This document shows, piece after piece, positions 33,906-43,842 of a DNA stretch of 64,000 nt; within the stretch, counting starts at the first letter, position 1, and each line of letters begins with the position of its first letter. The stretch covers positions 16,159 through 80,158 of the forward strand of contig NZ_FMDN01000004.1 of assembly GCF_900090245.1 (NCBI RefSeq). The letters run 5' to 3'. This DNA is from Micromonospora halophytica (GTDB taxonomy: Bacteria > Actinomycetota > Actinomycetes > Mycobacteriales > Micromonosporaceae). The notes under the pieces are model-generated. The model had not been told where the DNA came from, did not search any database, and saw only the letters and a list, made by a program, of their open reading frames with translations. The position numbers were made by a program, and so were the translations under genes.

Positions 33906-36900
33906 TCAGGCCGCGGCGGAGGTCCGCACCAGCGTGCGGATCTGGCGCAGCAGCACCGACAGGGCGGCCAGGTCGGCCCGCGACTCGTCGAACTCTCCCA
34001 TCGCCCGGCGGGCCCGGTGGATGGAGGTGGCGTTCGACTGCTCCCACTCCTGCACCCGCTCCTGGGCGGAGAGGCTGTCCGCAGTGGAGTCGAGCACCTC
34101 CGCGGTGAGCGCGGCGAGCGCGGCGTACAGGTCGTAGCGCAGCGCCATCCGGGCCAGCGTCTGCCAGCGGTCCTCCCGTGGCAGCAGGGAGATCTTCGAC
34201 AGCAGGGAGTCCACCCGGAACAGGTCCGACAGGACGAAGTAGACCGAGGCCACCTCGTCGACGTCCCGCCCGCTCGTGGCCGCCGTCTCCACCACGTCCA
34301 GCAGACCGAAGCTGTACATCAGCCGGGTGGCCTGCTCGGCCAGCTCACGCGGCAGCCCACGCTCGGCCATGGTGTCGATGTGCGCGGCCAGTGACTCACG
34401 CTCGCTGCCGTGGAAGCGGGTCTCCAGGTTGGGCAGGAGCCGGACCACCCCGGCCCGCAGCCGGGCGATCTCCGCCGGCACGTCGATCGGCGAGCGCCGG
34501 TTGGTGACCAGCCAGCGCACGGCCCGGTCGAGCAGCCGCCGGGTGTCCAGGTAGACGGTGGTCTGCAGCTCCGGCGAGACCTTGTTGTCCAGCGCCTCGA
34601 CAGCGGCCCACAGCTCACGCAGGCCGAAGACCTCACGCACCACCACGTACGCCCGGATCACGTCCGCCGCCGAGGCGGCCGTCTCCTCGACCACCCGGAA
34701 GACGAACGAGATGCCGCCCCGGTTGATCGCCTCGTTGACCAGCACCGTGGTCACGATGTCGCGGCGCAGCCGGTGCTGGGCCATCCGGTCGGCGAAGCGC
34801 TCGCGCATCGGCGTCGGGAAGTAGTTGACCAGGACGTCGGTCGTCCACTCCTCGTCCGCGAGCCCTTCCGCCAGGATCTCCCGCTCCAGGACGATCTTGA
34901 TGTACGCGAGCAGCACCGCGAACTCCGGCGTGGTCAGCCCGGACTCGCTGCGCACCGCCAGTTCCTCGTCCGGCGGCAGCGCCTCCAGGGCCCGGTCGAT
35001 CTGGCCCGCCCGCTCCAGCTCGTTGATCATCCGGCGGTGCACCGGGAGCAGGCTGGCCGCCTGGGCCTGGGCGTTGTTGATCGCCCGCGCCTGGTCGTAG
35101 TTGTCGCGCAGCACCAGCTCGGCGACCTCGTCGGTCATCTGGGCGAGCAGCTCGTCCCGCTCGGCGATGTCCAGCGCCCCGTCGGCGACCGCGGTGTTGA
35201 GCAGGATCTTGATGTTCACCTCGTGGTCGGAGCAGTCCACCCCGGCCGCGTTGTCGATGAAGTCGGTGTAGATCCGGCCACCCGTCAGGGCGTACTCGAT
35301 CCGGCCGAGCTGGGTGCAGCCCAGGTTGCCGCCCTCGCCGACCACCCGGCACCGCAGGTTCTTGCCGTCCACCCGGATCGCGTCGTTGGACTTGTCGCCC
35401 ACCTCCGCGTTGGTCTGGCTGCTGGCCTTCACGTACGTGCCGATGCCGCCGTTCCAGAACAGGTCGACCGGCGCGGTCAGGATCGCCCTCATCAGCTCCT
35501 GCGGGCTGAGCTGCGTGACGTCGTCGTCCAGGCCGAGCACCGCGCGGACCTGAGGCGAGATCGGCACCGACTTGGCGGTACGCGGGTAGACGCCGCCGCC
35601 TTCGCTGATCAGGCTCCGGTCGTAGTCCTCCCAGGAGGACCGGGGCAGGTCGAACAGCCGCTTGCGTTCGTCCCACGAGGTGGCCGCGTCCGGCTCCGGG
35701 TCGAGGAAGATGTGCCGGTGGTCGAAGGCGGCCACCAGCCGGATGTGCTTCGACAGCAGCATCCCGTTGCCGAACACGTCGCCGGACATGTCGCCGACGC
35801 CGACCACGGTGAAGTCCTGGGTCTGGGTGTCGTGCCCCATCTCCCGGAAGTGCCGCTTGACCGACTCCCAGGCGCCCCGGGCGGTGATGCCCATCTTCTT
35901 GTGGTCGTAGCCGGCCGAGCCGCCGGAGGCGAACGCGTCGCCCAGCCAGAAGTGGTGCGCCGTGGAGATCTCGTTGGCGATGTCGGAGAAGGTGGCCGTC
36001 CCCTTGTCCGCCGCGACCACCATGTACGGGTCGTCGCCATCGTGCCGGACCACGTCCTCCGGCGGCACGATCTCACCGCTGACGATGTTGTCCGTGACGT
36101 CGAGCAGGGCGGAGATGAACTCCTTGTAGCAGACCACCGCCTCGTCCCGGTCGCCCGGCTTCTGCTTGAGCACGAAGCCGCCCTTGGCGCCCACCGGCAC
36201 GATCACGGCGTTCTTCACCATCTGCGCCTTGACCAGGCCGAGCACCTCGGTACGGAAGTCCTCCCGCCGGTCGGACCAGCGCAACCCGCCCCGGGCCACC
36301 GGCCCGAACCGCAGGTGCACGCCCTCGAACCGGGGCGAGTAGACGAAGACCTCGAACTTCGGCCGCGGGGCCGGCAGGTCCGGGATGGCCTGCGGGTTCA
36401 GCTTGAACGCCACGTACGACTTCGGTCGCCCACCGGCGCGCTTCTGGTAGAAGCTGGTCCGCAGGGTGGCCTGGATCAACGTCAGGTACGACCGCAGGAT
36501 CCGGTCCTGGTCGAGGCTGGCCACGTCGTCCAGCGCCTCGCCGATCGCGGTGACCAGCTCGCCGCTGCGCTGCCGGCGCGCCTGCGCGGTCAGCCCGCCG
36601 GGGGCGAACCGCACCTCGAAGAGCTCCACCAGCAGCGACGCGATCCGCGGGTAGGCGATGAAGGTGTGCTCCATGTACTCCTGGGAGAAGACCGTGCCGG
36701 CCTGCCGCAGGTACTTCGCGTACGCCCGCAGGACCACCACCTGCCGCCAGGTGAGGCCGCCGCGCAGCACCAGCTCGTTGAAGCCGTCCACCTCGGCCTC
36801 GCCCCGCCAGGCGGCGGCGAAGGCGTTCTCCACGTGCGGACGCACCTCGGCCAGATCCTGGTGCCCCTCGGGCAGGCACAGGCCGAAGTCGTACAGGAAG

Positions 36901-38954
36901 ACCCGGCCGTCGATCCGGTCCACCTCGTACGGGTGCTCGTCGACCACCCGGACGCCCAGCGAGTGCAGCACCGGCAGCACGGCGGAGAGCATCATCGGCT
37001 CGCCGTACCGGTAGACCTTGAACCGGACGTCCATCGTGTCGTCGCCCGCGCCGTCGCCGCCCGCCCGCGGGGCGAGCTGCTTGCGGAACAGGTGCATCTC
37101 GAGCTGACCGGGCTCCTCCAGCAGTTCCAGCTTGGCCAGGTCCTTCATCGCCTCGTACGGCGTGTGCCCGTCCTTGTAGCCCTCCGGGAAGGCGTCGGCG
37201 TACCGGGCGAACAGGTGCTTGGCCTGCTCGTCGCCGAGCTTGCGCTCCAGCACCAGGCGGTAGTCGTCGTCCCAGAGCCGGGTGGCGTCGGCCAGTTCCT
37301 CGGCGAGCAGGTCGGCGTCGATGTCACCGGGCGGGTTGGTCGGGTCGGTCCGGACGATGAAGTGCACCCGGGCGAGCATCGACTCGGTGACCCGGGTGGT
37401 GTAGTCCACCCCGACGCCGTTCAGCTCCCGCAGCAGGATGTCCTGCATGCGCAGCCGGTTCTGGGTGGTGAACCGGTCCCGGGGCAGGTAGATCAGGCAG
37501 GAGATGAACCGCCCGTAGGCGTCCCGGCGCAGGAAGACCCGCAACTGGCGACGACCAGCCATGCGCAGCACACCGGTCACCGCGTGGTACAGGTCGTCGG
37601 TCTTGATCTGGAACAGCTCGTCGCGCGGGTAGGTCTCCAGGATCTGCAGCAGGTCCTTGCCGGAGTGGCTGCGCAGGCTCAGGCCCGAGCGGTCCAGCAC
37701 CTCGGCGACCTTGCGCCGGACCACCGGCAGCTCCTGCACGCTGGTCCGGTACGCGGCGGTGGAGAACAGGCCCAGGAAGCGCCGCTCGCCGACCACCGCA
37801 CCGGCCTCGTCGAAGATCTTGAAGCCGATGTAGTCGAGGTACGCCGAGCGGTGCACCGTGGCCCGCGAGTTCGCCTTGGTGATGATCAGCAGCCGCTTCT
37901 CCATCACCTTCTCGTGCGCCTCGGGGGTCATCGACGACAACGACCGGGCTTCCGGCGAGTCCGACCGCAGGATCCCCAGGCCGGTGCCGAGCACCGCCTC
38001 CAGGGCCGGGCCCTTCCCGTCGCCGTCGACCAGCCGGTACTCCCGGTAGCCGAGGAAGGTGAAGTGGTCGTGGGCCAGCCAGCGCAGCAGTTCCACCGAG
38101 TCGGTGATGTCCTTCTCCGGCACCGGCGGGCGGTTGTCGGAGGTCCGGGCGGCGGCCAGCTCGCCGGCGAGCGCCAACGCCCGCTGGCGCATCTTCGGCC
38201 AGTCCTCCACGGCCTCACGCACGTCGGTGAGCACCCGCTGCAACTCGCGGCGCAGCTTCTCCCGCTCGTCCGGGTCGCGGACCGGGTCGATCTCGATCCG
38301 CATCCAGCTCTCGACCAGGTCACCGGCGATCGCGTCGTCCGGCTCCACGTCGGCGGAGACCTCGGTCAGCCGGCCGAGCGGCTCCCGCCGCACCACGACC
38401 AGCGGGTGCACCAGCAGGTGCACGTCCAGGTGGTGGGAGTTCAGCAGCGCGGTCACCGAGTCGACCAGGAACGGCATGTCGTCCGTGACGATCTCGACGA
38501 CCGTGTGGTGCTGCTCGGCGTCGGGCTCGTGGATCCGCAGCTTCAACTCGCCCGGCACCCGTTGCTGGGCGAGATCCCGGTGCGCCCGGGCCGCATCCAG
38601 CATCTCCTCCGCGGTGAACCCGATCAGCTCCTCGTCCGGCGCGAACCGCCAGAACCGGCCCACCAGGGTCGCCGCGTCGTGGTCGTCGCCGGCCAGCGCC
38701 ATTGCCTGGGCCACCAGGCGTTCCGCGTTGGGCACCGGCTCGTCGAGTTCGGTGTCCTCCGTGTCGTCGCCGAGCGCCTCCATCGGAAGCCCCAGATCGT
38801 AGAGGGTGTCGATACTCGAACCGGTCATCCCGGTCACTCCTGTGTCGAGTCGGCCGAAGCCGTCCCCGTCGGTCGCCGAATCGAAGCTGTCGTCCCGGCC
38901 GGTGTCAGCCTGCCGGAGGTCGGGTCCCGGTTTGATCGCCGGACGCCGGTCCAT
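33906..38954 (-). CDS. gdh: NAD-dependent glutamate dehydrogenase, 180-kDa class
   Basis: About 1682 aa, the size of the large (GDH180) class first described in Streptomyces. It oxidises L-glutamate to 2-oxoglutarate and ammonium with NAD. ATG 38954 (MDRRPAIKPG) has GGGGAG 8 nt upstream; the in-frame GTG 38963 is too close to that SD. The N-terminal half carries ACT-like regulatory segments (TDDMPFLVDSVTALLNS). The catalytic part shows FGPVARGGLRWSDR, VKAQMVKNAVIVPVGAKGGF, VGVGDMSGDVFGNG and KSNDAIRVDGKNLRC. A 292-bp region without genes separates it from the divergent PBP. Confidence 0.94.
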   Translation of the reverse strand: MDRRPAIKPGPDLRQADTGRDDSFDSATDGDGFGRLDTGVTGMTGSSIDTLYDLGLPMEALGDDTEDTELDEPVPNAERLVAQAMALAGDDHDAATLVGRFWRFAPDEELIGFTAEEMLDAARAHRDLAQQRVPGELKLRIHEPDAEQHHTVVEIVTDDMPFLVDSVTALLNSHHLDVHLLVHPLVVVRREPLGRLTEVSADVEPDDAIAGDLVESWMRIEIDPVRDPDEREKLRRELQRVLTDVREAVEDWPKMRQRALALAGELAAARTSDNRPPVPEKDITDSVELLRWLAHDHFTFLGYREYRLVDGDGKGPALEAVLGTGLGILRSDSPEARSLSSMTPEAHEKVMEKRLLIITKANSRATVHRSAYLDYIGFKIFDEAGAVVGERRFLGLFSTAAYRTSVQELPVVRRKVAEVLDRSGLSLRSHSGKDLLQILETYPRDELFQIKTDDLYHAVTGVLRMAGRRQLRVFLRRDAYGRFISCLIYLPRDRFTTQNRLRMQDILLRELNGVGVDYTTRVTESMLARVHFIVRTDPTNPPGDIDADLLAEELADATRLWDDDYRLVLERKLGDEQAKHLFARYADAFPEGYKDGHTPYEAMKDLAKLELLEEPGQLEMHLFRKQLAPRAGGDGAGDDTMDVRFKVYRYGEPMMLSAVLPVLHSLGVRVVDEHPYEVDRIDGRVFLYDFGLCLPEGHQDLAEVRPHVENAFAAAWRGEAEVDGFNELVLRGGLTWRQVVVLRAYAKYLRQAGTVFSQEYMEHTFIAYPRIASLLVELFEVRFAPGGLTAQARRQRSGELVTAIGEALDDVASLDQDRILRSYLTLIQATLRTSFYQKRAGGRPKSYVAFKLNPQAIPDLPAPRPKFEVFVYSPRFEGVHLRFGPVARGGLRWSDRREDFRTEVLGLVKAQMVKNAVIVPVGAKGGFVLKQKPGDRDEAVVCYKEFISALLDVTDNIVSGEIVPPEDVVRHDGDDPYMVVAADKGTATFSDIANEISTAHHFWLGDAFASGGSAGYDHKKMGITARGAWESVKRHFREMGHDTQTQDFTVVGVGDMSGDVFGNGMLLSKHIRLVAAFDHRHIFLDPEPDAATSWDERKRLFDLPRSSWEDYDRSLISEGGGVYPRTAKSVPISPQVRAVLGLDDDVTQLSPQELMRAILTAPVDLFWNGGIGTYVKASSQTNAEVGDKSNDAIRVDGKNLRCRVVGEGGNLGCTQLGRIEYALTGGRIYTDFIDNAAGVDCSDHEVNIKILLNTAVADGALDIAERDELLAQMTDEVAELVLRDNYDQARAINNAQAQAASLLPVHRRMINELERAGQIDRALEALPPDEELAVRSESGLTTPEFAVLLAYIKIVLEREILAEGLADEEWTTDVLVNYFPTPMRERFADRMAQHRLRRDIVTTVLVNEAINRGGISFVFRVVEETAASAADVIRAYVVVREVFGLRELWAAVEALDNKVSPELQTTVYLDTRRLLDRAVRWLVTNRRSPIDVPAEIARLRAGVVRLLPNLETRFHGSERESLAAHIDTMAERGLPRELAEQATRLMYSFGLLDVVETAATSGRDVDEVASVYFVLSDLFRVDSLLSKISLLPREDRWQTLARMALRYDLYAALAALTAEVLDSTADSLSAQERVQEWEQSNATSIHRARRAMGEFDESRADLAALSVLLRQIRTLVRTSAAA

Positions 38955-39246
38955 CGGTGCCACTCCCCTCGACCCACCGCGTTGTGGGTCACTCTGCCGC
39001 CCAGCCTAGGCCCTGCCGCTCTGTCCGTTCGTCGGCGGACCACCGGCCGGACGTCCGGTTCGGGACTTTGTCCTTTCGCCCGTTGCAGACGTGTGGTCGG
39101 CCGGTCGCGGAGTACCCCGACTCGCGATGTTCATCACACTGCTGCCGGAGCCTCTTCACGCAGCGTGCGGCCCTGCGGGGCAGTGCGGGAGACGAGTCCG
39201 TACTAGCGTGCGAAGCGGCATCGTGACCGCGGAGGTGTAAGGCTTC

Positions 39247-41205
39247 ATGACCCTGTCGTACCCGTACCGCCGTTTGCGCACGCGTCCCCGTCCGATGCTC
39301 TCGGCGCTGACCGCCACCGCGCTGCTCGCCGGCGTGCTCGTCGGGTGCTCCGACGCGGACGGGCCGGAGCGGACCGTGGACGCCTTCCTCGACGGCTGGC
39401 GCTCGGGGGACCTGAACGCGGTCGGCTTCATCGACCCGACCGGGGCGCGGCTGCCCGCCGCCGACGTCACGAAGGAGATCAAGGAACTCTCCGGCGAACT
39501 GGCCGTCACCCCGCCCACCCTGCGCCGCACCGGCGAGCCCGAGATCACCAGGGACATCGCGACCGCGAAGATCCGGGTGGAGTGGAAGCTGCCCGGCGAC
39601 ACCACCTGGGCGTACGACCGGCCGGTGCGGCTGCGGCAGGGCCGCGACGACCAGTGGCAGCTGATCTGGGAGCCGCAGCTCGTCCAGGAGCAGTTGGAGA
39701 AGGGCGACCGGCTGACCGTGCGCCGGGAGCGGCCCACCCGGGCGGCGGTGCTGGACGCCGCCGGGCAGCCGATCGTCGCGCCCCGCCCGGTGGTCCGGGT
39801 CGGCGTGCAACCCTCCCAGGTCCCCGACCCGGCCGCCCTGGCCCGCCGGCTCGACGCGGCGTTCAAGGCGGTCCGGCCGGCGATCACTCCCCCGGTGGAC
39901 GTGTCCGACCTGCCCCGACGCCTCGCCGAAGCCGACCCGGACGCGTTCGTCGAGGTGGTCACCCTGCGGGACGAGGCGTACCGGCAGATCAAGTCACGCA
40001 TCCACGACCTGCCCGGCACCCTGTTCCCCACCGAGCAGCGCGACCTCGCGCCGACCCGGGAGTTCGCCCGGGCCCTGCTCGGCTCGGTCGACGAGGCGAC
40101 GGCCGACGACCTCGCCGCGCGCCCCGACACTGTCGCCCGGGGCGACCAGGTGGGCCACGGCGGCCTCCAGGGCCGGTACGACGACCGGCTGCGCGGCGTC
40201 CCCGGGGTGGCGGTGCTGATCCAGCGGACCGGTCCGGACGGCAAGCCGGCACCGGGCCCGCAGGTGCACCGCCACGAGCCGCAGCCGGGGCAGGCACTGA
40301 AGACCACCCTCGACGTCGCCACCCAGAACGCGGCCGACGGCGCACTGCGCGGCGAGAAGCGCCGCTCGGCCCTGGTGGCGGTACGGATCAGCGACGGCGC
40401 GGTGCTCGCCGCCGCCAACGGGCCCGGGGCGGCCGGGGAGAACCTGGCCTTCACCGCCCAGGTCCCACCCGGCTCCACCTTCAAGATGGTCAGCGCCCTC
40501 GGCCTGCTGGACCGGGGCGCGGTCACCGCCGACGCCACCGTGGACTGCCCGAAGACCGGCACCGTCGACGGCCGGTCGTTCAAGAACTCCGACGACTTCA
40601 CCCTCGGCAAGGTGCCGTTCCGGACGGACTTCGCGGAGTCCTGCAACACCGCCTTCGTCGCGCTGGCGCCGAAGCTGGGGCCCGACGGGCTCGCCGTCAC
40701 CGGGCGCACCCTCGGCCTCGAGGGGCAGTGGGACGTCGGGATCGACGCCTTCACCGGCAAGGTTTCGGCCAACGGCGGCCCGACCGAGCAGGCCGCCGCC
40801 GCGATCGGCCAGGGCACCACCGTGGTCAGTCCGCTGGCCATGGCCGGCGCCACCGCCGCCGTCGCCCGGGGCCGCTTCACCCAGCCGAAGCTGGTGCTCG
40901 ATCCGGCGCCGGCCAAGCCGGCCGAGCCCGGCCCGCAGCTGAAGGCCGGGTCGGTCGAGGCGCTGAGGGCGATGATGCGCGAGGTGGTCACCGCCGGCAC
41001 GGGCACGGCGCTCGCCGACGTCCCCGGCGGCCCGGTGCACGGCAAGACCGGCACCGCCGAGTACGACGACAACCCCGAGCACACGCACGCCTGGTTCGTC
41101 GGCTGGCAGGGTGACGTGGCGTTCGCGGTCTTCGTCGAGCAGGGCGGGTCGAGCACGTCGAGCGCGGTCCCGATCGCCGAGCGCTTCCTGCGCGCCCTGA
41201 ACTGA
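39247..41205 (+). CDS. class B penicillin-binding protein (lipoprotein, transpeptidase)
   Basis: 652 aa; ATG 39247 follows GCGGAGG. The N-terminal lipobox LLAGVLVGC predicts lipid anchoring outside the membrane. Residues about 38-150 resemble the MecA-type NTF2-like domain, 150-320 a dimerisation region, and 330-650 the transpeptidase. Catalytic motifs are complete: STFK (Ser410), SCN (465-467) and KTGTAE (from residue 600). It cross-links peptidoglycan and should bind beta-lactams. A MecA-like N-terminal domain occurs in many intrinsic actinobacterial PBPs and alone does not imply resistance. Confidence 0.92.
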   Translation: MTLSYPYRRLRTRPRPMLSALTATALLAGVLVGCSDADGPERTVDAFLDGWRSGDLNAVGFIDPTGARLPAADVTKEIKELSGELAVTPPTLRRTGEPEITRDIATAKIRVEWKLPGDTTWAYDRPVRLRQGRDDQWQLIWEPQLVQEQLEKGDRLTVRRERPTRAAVLDAAGQPIVAPRPVVRVGVQPSQVPDPAALARRLDAAFKAVRPAITPPVDVSDLPRRLAEADPDAFVEVVTLRDEAYRQIKSRIHDLPGTLFPTEQRDLAPTREFARALLGSVDEATADDLAARPDTVARGDQVGHGGLQGRYDDRLRGVPGVAVLIQRTGPDGKPAPGPQVHRHEPQPGQALKTTLDVATQNAADGALRGEKRRSALVAVRISDGAVLAAANGPGAAGENLAFTAQVPPGSTFKMVSALGLLDRGAVTADATVDCPKTGTVDGRSFKNSDDFTLGKVPFRTDFAESCNTAFVALAPKLGPDGLAVTGRTLGLEGQWDVGIDAFTGKVSANGGPTEQAAAAIGQGTTVVSPLAMAGATAAVARGRFTQPKLVLDPAPAKPAEPGPQLKAGSVEALRAMMREVVTAGTGTALADVPGGPVHGKTGTAEYDDNPEHTHAWFVGWQGDVAFAVFVEQGGSSTSSAVPIAERFLRALN

Positions 41206-41295
41206 CCCCGCCGCCCGCGCCACCGGGTCGCCACCGGGGACGTGACGGCGACCTGGGCACGGAGCCGCTCGTCCGCCAGAAAGGCCGGTGAGCGG

Positions 41296-42651
41296 TCAGG
41301 CGATGCCGGCGGACGAGGCGGGCGAACCGTCCCCGGACGGGTCGTCATCCTCCGGGCGGGGCGCCCGGCGCAGCAGGCCGGGCCCGGCCGAGGCCGGTGG
41401 CCCGACGGGCTCGACGGTCACCGCCGGCACGGGGATCTCCACCGGGTCCCCCGCCGCCGAGCCACCCGGCACCGGGTCGATCGGGTCGCTCGTCAGCTGG
41501 CCGACCAGCGCCGCCGCGCCGCCCGCCACCAGGCCCGTCGGCCCGGCCGGCAGGCTTGTTCCCGGGCCGGTGGGCCCGGCCGGCTCGCCGGTACGCGCCC
41601 CGGTGGCCGGGCGCGGCTCCCCCGTCGGCTCGGCGCTGTCGGTCGGGGCGACGACCGCGGCGAGGTTCGGCGACCCCGTACGGCGCAACCGCTGCGGCGG
41701 CGGGGACGGCGGCAGCAGCCGGGGCGGCACCGCCTCCGGCGCGGACACCGGGGCCAGCCCGGCGACCACCGTGTTGACGATCTCGGCGGCGTACGAGCCG
41801 TCCGGGTCGTAGTCGGGGTCGAAGACGGTCAGCTCGACGCCGAGGCAGTGCGGGGTGTCGACCAGGCCGGCGAGGAGGATTTCCAGTTCGGCGAAGGCGA
41901 TCCCGCCCGGGTCCGGCGCGTCCACCGCCGGCATGACCGCCGGGTCGAGCACGTCCACGTCGATGTGCACCCAGTAACCGGCGCAGTCGGCCAACTGCTC
42001 GTGCGCCCACTGGGCGGTCCGCGCGGCCCCCTCGGCGCGCAGCGCCGGCACCGGGCGGGTGGTGATCCCGGCGGCCTGCAGGTCGAGGCGGTACTCGTCC
42101 TGGGCCCGGATGCCGAGCACCACCACGTCGATGTCGCGGAAGTAGGGACGCCGTCCCTCGATGGCGGCCAGGTCGGCCTGCCCGCGCCCGGTGACCAGGG
42201 CCAGGTCCTCCCCCGCCGCCGCCCCCACGTACGAGGCGTTGCCGGGGTGCCGGAAGTCGGAGTGGCCGTCGACGAAGACCAGCCCGATCCGCCCGCCGAC
42301 CGCCTCGCCGAGCCGGTGCATGGCCAGCGCCGAGCCGAGCAGCACCGAGCAGTCGCCCCCGAGCACCAGCGGGAACTCACCCCGGTCGATGATCGCGCCG
42401 ATCCGGTCGGCGAGCGCCACCGAGTACCCGGAGATCTCCCGGGCGTGGCAGACCCCGTCGCCGGGACGCCAGTCGCCCGGGTCGTACCGGGGCGGGGTGA
42501 GGCAGCCGGCGTCGCGGGCCCGCAGCCGGGCGAGCAGCCCGTGGTCGCGCAGCGCGCCGGGCGCCTTGGCACAGCCGGGGACGGAGGTGGACGTGGGCGG
42601 GCGCAGTCCGAGGTTCGTCGGCGCGTCGAGGACGGCGATCCGGCGCATCAT
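41296..42651 (-). CDS. arginase/agmatinase-family ureohydrolase with long disordered tail
   Basis: 451 aa. The first 290 residues are an arginase fold with manganese ligands: GGDCSVLLGSA (about residue 98), FVDGHSDFRHP (about 125) and WVHIDVDVLDPAVMP (about 217). It hydrolyses a guanidino substrate to urea; arginine is plausible but specificity is not readable. After about residue 310 comes a 140-residue Pro/Gly/Ala/Thr tail with no recognisable domain, unusual for a family of about 300 aa. There are two adjacent ATGs (42651, 42648). Convergent with the PBP gene. Confidence 0.87.
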   Translation of the reverse strand: MMRRIAVLDAPTNLGLRPPTSTSVPGCAKAPGALRDHGLLARLRARDAGCLTPPRYDPGDWRPGDGVCHAREISGYSVALADRIGAIIDRGEFPLVLGGDCSVLLGSALAMHRLGEAVGGRIGLVFVDGHSDFRHPGNASYVGAAAGEDLALVTGRGQADLAAIEGRRPYFRDIDVVVLGIRAQDEYRLDLQAAGITTRPVPALRAEGAARTAQWAHEQLADCAGYWVHIDVDVLDPAVMPAVDAPDPGGIAFAELEILLAGLVDTPHCLGVELTVFDPDYDPDGSYAAEIVNTVVAGLAPVSAPEAVPPRLLPPSPPPQRLRRTGSPNLAAVVAPTDSAEPTGEPRPATGARTGEPAGPTGPGTSLPAGPTGLVAGGAAALVGQLTSDPIDPVPGGSAAGDPVEIPVPAVTVEPVGPPASAGPGLLRRAPRPEDDDPSGDGSPASSAGIA

Positions 42652-42674
42652 GGGCTCCCGTCCTCGATGGTCGG

Positions 42675-42700
42675 GCGGGCCGGCCGGTTCGCCGGCCCGC
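42675..42700 (-). terminator. terminator hairpin downstream of the thioredoxin-TPR gene
   Basis: A perfect 10-bp stem (GCGGGCCGGC / GCCGGCCCGC) with a 6-nt loop lies 18 nt past the stop and before the arginase-family gene. Confidence 0.65.
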
Positions 42701-42717
42701 GCTGGCGTGCTACGAAC

Positions 42718-43635
42718 TCAGAACAGTGCGCTGGCCAGGGCTCGACGGGCCGAGGCGACGGCGGGGTCGTCCGGGCCGGCGACGGTGAAGAGCGAGACCA
42801 GGTGCTGGCGTACCTTCTCCCGGTCCTCGCCGGCGGTCCGCCGGACCAGGCCGACCAGGCGGGCGTACGCCTGCTCGGCCATGCCGCTGAGCACCTCGAT
42901 GTCGGCCGCGAGGAGCTGGGCCTCGACGTCGTCGGGGGCCTGCGCGGCGGCGGTGAGCGCGGCCTGCGGGTCCGCGCCGGCGACCCGGCGGGCCAGCCCG
43001 ACCTGGGCCAGGCCCGCCTCCGCCGCGGCGTCCGCCGGGGACTCGGCCAGGATCTTCCGGTACGCCCGCTCGGCGGCCTCCAGGTCGCCGCTCATCAGGG
43101 CGTCGTCGGCCTCGTCGAGGCGGGGGTCCTCCGGCTCGGCGACGGTGACGCCACCGGCCTTGAGGACGGCCTGGAGCCACTGGCGGAGCTGGGCCTCCGG
43201 CACCACGCCGGAGAAGGCGTCGACGGGCTGACCGCCGACGACCGCGTAGACCATCGGAATGCCCTGCACCCGGAACATCTGGGCGATGCGCGGGTTGGCG
43301 TCCACGTCGACCTTGGCGAGCACCCAGGCCCCGCCGCCCTCGACGGCCAGCCGCTCCAGCACCGGGGAGAGCTGCTTGCAGGGCTCGCACCACTCGGCCC
43401 AGAAGTCGACGACCACGGGTGTGCTGAGCGAGCGCTCCAGGACCTCGGACTGGAAGGTCGCCTCGGTCACGTCGATCACGGCCGCCGCGCCGGCGGGGCC
43501 ACCCGGCAGACCGGTGGGCGGACCGGCCTGGGCCGGTGTGGTGGGACGGGGATTGGCCGGCGGTGTGCTGCGCAGTGCACTGAGGTCGACCGCGCCGCGG
43601 GTGAAGATCGACGAAGTCATCCGTGGGTCGCTCAT
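42718..43635 (-). CDS. thioredoxin-domain protein with TPR-like C-terminus (CnoX/YbbN type)
   Basis: 305 aa. A Pro-rich N-terminal extension (about 1-50) precedes a thioredoxin fold (about 52-155) with active site WCEPCK and the cis-Pro GIPMVY. It is followed by a helical, Ala-rich TPR-like region (about 165-305: [20 protein letters not shown]). This is the layout of YbbN/CnoX chaperone-redoxins. Both active-site cysteines remain (CEPC rather than the common CGPC), so redox activity is plausible. ATG 43635; ATG 43620 is possible. It stands alone; no chaperonin gene is nearby. Confidence 0.9.
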   Translation of the reverse strand: MSDPRMTSSIFTRGAVDLSALRSTPPANPRPTTPAQAGPPTGLPGGPAGAAAVIDVTEATFQSEVLERSLSTPVVVDFWAEWCEPCKQLSPVLERLAVEGGGAWVLAKVDVDANPRIAQMFRVQGIPMVYAVVGGQPVDAFSGVVPEAQLRQWLQAVLKAGGVTVAEPEDPRLDEADDALMSGDLEAAERAYRKILAESPADAAAEAGLAQVGLARRVAGADPQAALTAAAQAPDDVEAQLLAADIEVLSGMAEQAYARLVGLVRRTAGEDREKVRQHLVSLFTVAGPDDPAVASARRALASALF

Positions 43636-43842
43636 GGTTACCTAGTCTCGCACGGACCGCGCCGAACTCGGATCAAGCGCGACCGCGACAGTTGCCACTC
43701 TCACCGCTGCTCATGAGCCCTCCACCGCCTGCGACCACGGCAGACCCGGAGCACCCCCACGACCGCGCCACAGGCGTCGGGGAAATGTCGCTGATGCGAC
43801 ATCCACCCGGCCTCGACGGCGCGGTCGCGAGGGCGGCGACGG

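Noticed and set aside
34410..39206. A 1598-codon open frame on the + strand antisense to the glutamate dehydrogenase gene
   Set aside because: High GC with strong third-position bias opens the antisense frame. The translation is low-complexity His/Val/Gly/Arg-rich with no motif, while the minus strand encodes a clear full-length enzyme.
39247..41205. MecA-like domain in the PBP as evidence of a resistance element
   Set aside because: The gene has native codon use and context, and this domain is common in intrinsic actinobacterial class B PBPs.
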